In this document: positions 5,714-7,324 of the stretch, piece after piece
How positions within the stretch are numbered: position 1 is the stretch's first letter
Layout of the letters: each line of letters opens with the position of its first letter
Assembly: GCA_947462695.1 (NCBI GenBank)
Contig: CANHQC010000098.1
Span: 1 to 7,324 of the forward strand
Reading direction: 5' to 3'
Source of the DNA: Flavobacteriales bacterium
Lineage (GTDB): Bacteria > Bacteroidota > Bacteroidia > Flavobacteriales_D > Crocinitomicaceae
Length of the DNA stretch: 7,324 bases
Notes under the pieces: generated by a model
Told to the model about the DNA's origin: nothing
Database searches by the model: none
The model's input: only the letters and a program-made list of their open reading frames with translations
Position numbers and translations under genes: made by a program

Positions 5714-6760
5714 TCAATTGTTGCCTTTCTGCTCATTCAATCGTCCTTGCTCGCGAATGCGTTGATCGAGAATATTGGAGTAGTTCAATACAGCTTTTTT
5801 ACCACCTTCAACATAGGCGCGTTGAACCCATGTTTGTGCTTGATTCAAATCACCTCTTACCTCATACCCCAATGCTACATTGAATGCCGCCTTTGCGCGC
5901 TCCTTGGATTTTCCGGATTGGTTATACACTCGTTCCCATGTTTCAATCGCTCCCTGCCAATCTTTTGCCAAAGCCTGGCGTTCACCACGTTCCAAATCGC
6001 CCTTTTTACCTTTGTACATATCGCGGTGCTCCCAAAAATAAAGCGGGACAATATTCATCGCAAATTCATAACCTGTTTCCTTTGATACGGCCATTAATGC
6101 CTCATTGCGTTTAATGAGTTTAGCCACTGCTTCAACGGGATTTACAGAACGCTGAACCCAAAACCTGCTGTGCTTAAAACGATCTTCGTATAAAATTGAC
6201 CGCGTTTTTGGTGCATATACGCGGTAACCCGCAGTTGCTTTCGCCGTTCCTCGCACCTCAACTTGTCCACCTGACCCCCCGCTTAAAACCGCTCCAACCA
6301 CCTCTCGGGCTGTTGAAATTGGATTGGCAATGAGGTAATCTGTATCGAAAAACTCCAATACTAACAACCCGTCTACCTTGTATTTCTGACACAGACTATC
6401 GACTGTTTCCCATGGCAATAAAGCTCCAAAATCTAAACTTTTTTCATCCGAAGCATCGAACTGCTCCTCGCATTTCATGACTGTGAAACGGCTACTTGTA
6501 TTTAACGTTTCCACCAGGCCTTGTAGGCATTCCTCAGATAATTTCTTGTCTTGGCGAGGTGTCTCACCTGTTAACGTTCCTTCAATTGCTGACATATTCG
6601 TTGGAATCGATCGGTTCAAAATACCGATTGACTTTATTTCTTGAGGAACTGTTATTCGCGCTGGTCGCATGACTTGCACCTGCATATTTCGAATACCGCT
6701 GCATGAAGCAAAAATGGTGAGTAAACCTAACGAAAATAAAAGTGATTGTAGATGTTTCAT
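5714..6760 (-). CDS. Outer-envelope lipoprotein, DUF6340-like, with C-terminal TPR-like helices
   Basis: This 348-residue protein starts at an ATG and has a signal peptide ending in a lipobox (IFASC, Cys20), so it should be a lipoprotein. The residues after the Cys (SGIRN) do not form the acidic Bacteroidota surface-export signal, which suggests a periplasm-facing anchor. The body carries features I associate with DUF6340: an early strand IKSIGILNRSIPT (42-54), the segment GTLTGETPRQDKKLSEECLQGL (61-82), then SSRF (89-92) and a GLLVLEFFDTDY strand (131-142). A Gly-rich loop lies at 160-166. Residues about 256-318 look like two TPR-type helical hairpins (ALAKDWQGAIETWERVY and AAFNVALGYEVRGDLNQAQTWVQRAY). 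The role is unknown; TPRs suggest protein binding in the envelope. Its stop lies 7 bp from the stop of the convergent PLP enzyme gene. A TATTTTTA element at 6796-6789 is a possible -7 box but lacks the final G. The family name is from memory. Confidence 0.85.
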   Translation of the reverse strand: MKHLQSLLFSLGLLTIFASCSGIRNMQVQVMRPARITVPQEIKSIGILNRSIPTNMSAIEGTLTGETPRQDKKLSEECLQGLVETLNTSSRFTVMKCEEQFDASDEKSLDFGALLPWETVDSLCQKYKVDGLLVLEFFDTDYLIANPISTAREVVGAVLSGGSGGQVEVRGTAKATAGYRVYAPKTRSILYEDRFKHSRFWVQRSVNPVEAVAKLIKRNEALMAVSKETGYEFAMNIVPLYFWEHRDMYKGKKGDLERGERQALAKDWQGAIETWERVYNQSGKSKERAKAAFNVALGYEVRGDLNQAQTWVQRAYVEGGKKAVLNYSNILDQRIREQGRLNEQKGNN

Positions 6761-6830
6761 AATTACCTAATACATTTTTCGAACTGCTTAAAAATAGATG
6801 TTATTTCTTAATATACTCGGTAATTTCGGA

Positions 6831-7324
6831 TTAAATTGGCACTACCCGAATCAACTTTTGCCACCTCACTTTTGACGTCCTGAAAGGTGCTCTGCGAAAT
6901 CCTACTAAGTGAAAAAGCGATGCGACACGAGAACGAAATTTAAAAATCTTACCCAATTGATAGGTGAATGAGACATAATCTATTCCTTTGCGGGTTTCCA
7001 TGATCGCCGTAAATGACGCATAGGTTGGAAGTGATGAAAGCACAGCTTGAGGTCCGTTATATACCCAACGAATGGCTTTATGTTGTTCTTTCTTGTACAA
7101 CCTGTCCCAGTTTCGTTTGACAAACGACCAGTTTTCCTTGTAAATATTTCTACAAAGTCGGCAATGCTGTTTATGGGAATGTTCAACATCAGCGACTTTT
7201 TTATTTAGTGATAATTCCACGAAATTACTGGCGAAACTTCCTTCCCAACGGAAGTGATCCGGATAACCATCGACATAGTCATCCGGAATCGGATCCTTCT
7301 CATCATCCTCAATGAACGCATAAC
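6831..7324 (-). CDS. Unrecognised protein, 5' end beyond the right edge
   Basis: The minus-strand frame ending in TAA at 6833-6831 is open to the window edge, giving 163 visible residues. A GTG at 7220 could serve as a start. The upstream codons, however, encode protein-like sequence (for example DDYVDGYPDHFRWEGSF), so the true start is probably outside the window. The visible N-terminal part is strongly acidic. Next comes a compact His/Cys cluster, HSHKQHCRLC (residues 48-57), which could bind a metal. After it come a Trp/Lys-rich helix-like segment (NWSFVKRNWDRLYKKEQHKAIRW) and a very basic C-terminus (about 125-163). I recognise no family and see no signal peptide or membrane segment in the visible part. 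It lies 70 bp upstream of the lipoprotein gene on the same strand. I cannot tell whether they share a transcript. That it is coding is likely but not certain. Confidence 0.6.
   Translation of the reverse strand, partial: YAFIEDDEKDPIPDDYVDGYPDHFRWEGSFASNFVELSLNKKVADVEHSHKQHCRLCRNIYKENWSFVKRNWDRLYKKEQHKAIRWVYNGPQAVLSSLPTYASFTAIMETRKGIDYVSFTYQLGKIFKFRSRVASLFHLVGFRRAPFRTSKVRWQKLIRVVPI

Noticed and set aside
6789..6796. TATTTTTA (minus strand) as the promoter of the lipoprotein gene
   Set aside because: It lacks the final G of TAnnTTTG and has no TTG at the right distance upstream. It is noted only as a possibility in the gene entry.
6980..7189. A 69-codon minus-strand frame overlapping the right-edge gene
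   Set aside because: It is an out-of-frame shadow. The longer frame is open to the window edge and has more protein-like composition.

Overview
The window looks like chromosomal DNA from a Bacteroidota bacterium, most likely order Flavobacteriales and possibly close to Fluviicola/Crocinitomicaceae. The evidence is a large protein with SprB-like repeats and a C-terminal type IX secretion (T9SS) sorting domain, promoters of the Bacteroidota TAnnTTTG type, the near absence of Shine-Dalgarno sequences, and a lipoprotein resembling the Bacteroidota family DUF6340. The genus is a guess. The DNA is moderately AT-rich. I see no tRNA, rRNA, CRISPR array, insertion sequence or phage gene.

Layout, left to right. 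(1) Positions 2-2098 (+) hold the 3' part of a gene for a large secreted protein: a beta-propeller-like region with FG-GAP-type loops, five SprB-like repeats and a T9SS type A sorting domain. Its start lies left of the window. (2) Positions 2233-3740 (+) look like a three-gene operon: two divergent tandem YceI-family secreted proteins and a four-helix membrane protein. A Bacteroidota-type promoter precedes it and a strong hairpin terminator follows. (3) Positions 3797-4246 (-) encode a small secreted protein of unknown function that converges on the same hairpin. (4) A divergent spacer of about 200 bp leads to 4447-5706 (+), a PLP-dependent enzyme of the cystathionine gamma-synthase family whose mRNA leader may be only a few bases long. 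(5) Only 7 bp separate it from 5714-6760 (-), a lipoprotein with a DUF6340-like body and C-terminal TPR-like helices. (6) Positions 6831-7324 (-) hold an unrecognised gene that runs off the right edge.

Three starts need care. The ATG codons at 2822 (+) and 4246 (-) are better than the slightly longer TTG and GTG reading frames. At the right edge, an apparent GTG start at 7220 is probably internal, because the frame stays open to the window end with protein-like sequence.

Apart from the YceI operon, the genes have no obvious shared task. This reads as ordinary Flavobacteriales chromosome: an envelope/secretion-flavoured neighbourhood plus one sulfur amino acid enzyme. I do not see convincing evidence of an undescribed multi-gene system. 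The items most worth a second look are the YceI pair with its non-cytochrome membrane partner, the unrecognised His/Cys-containing protein at the right edge, and the subfamily of the PLP enzyme.
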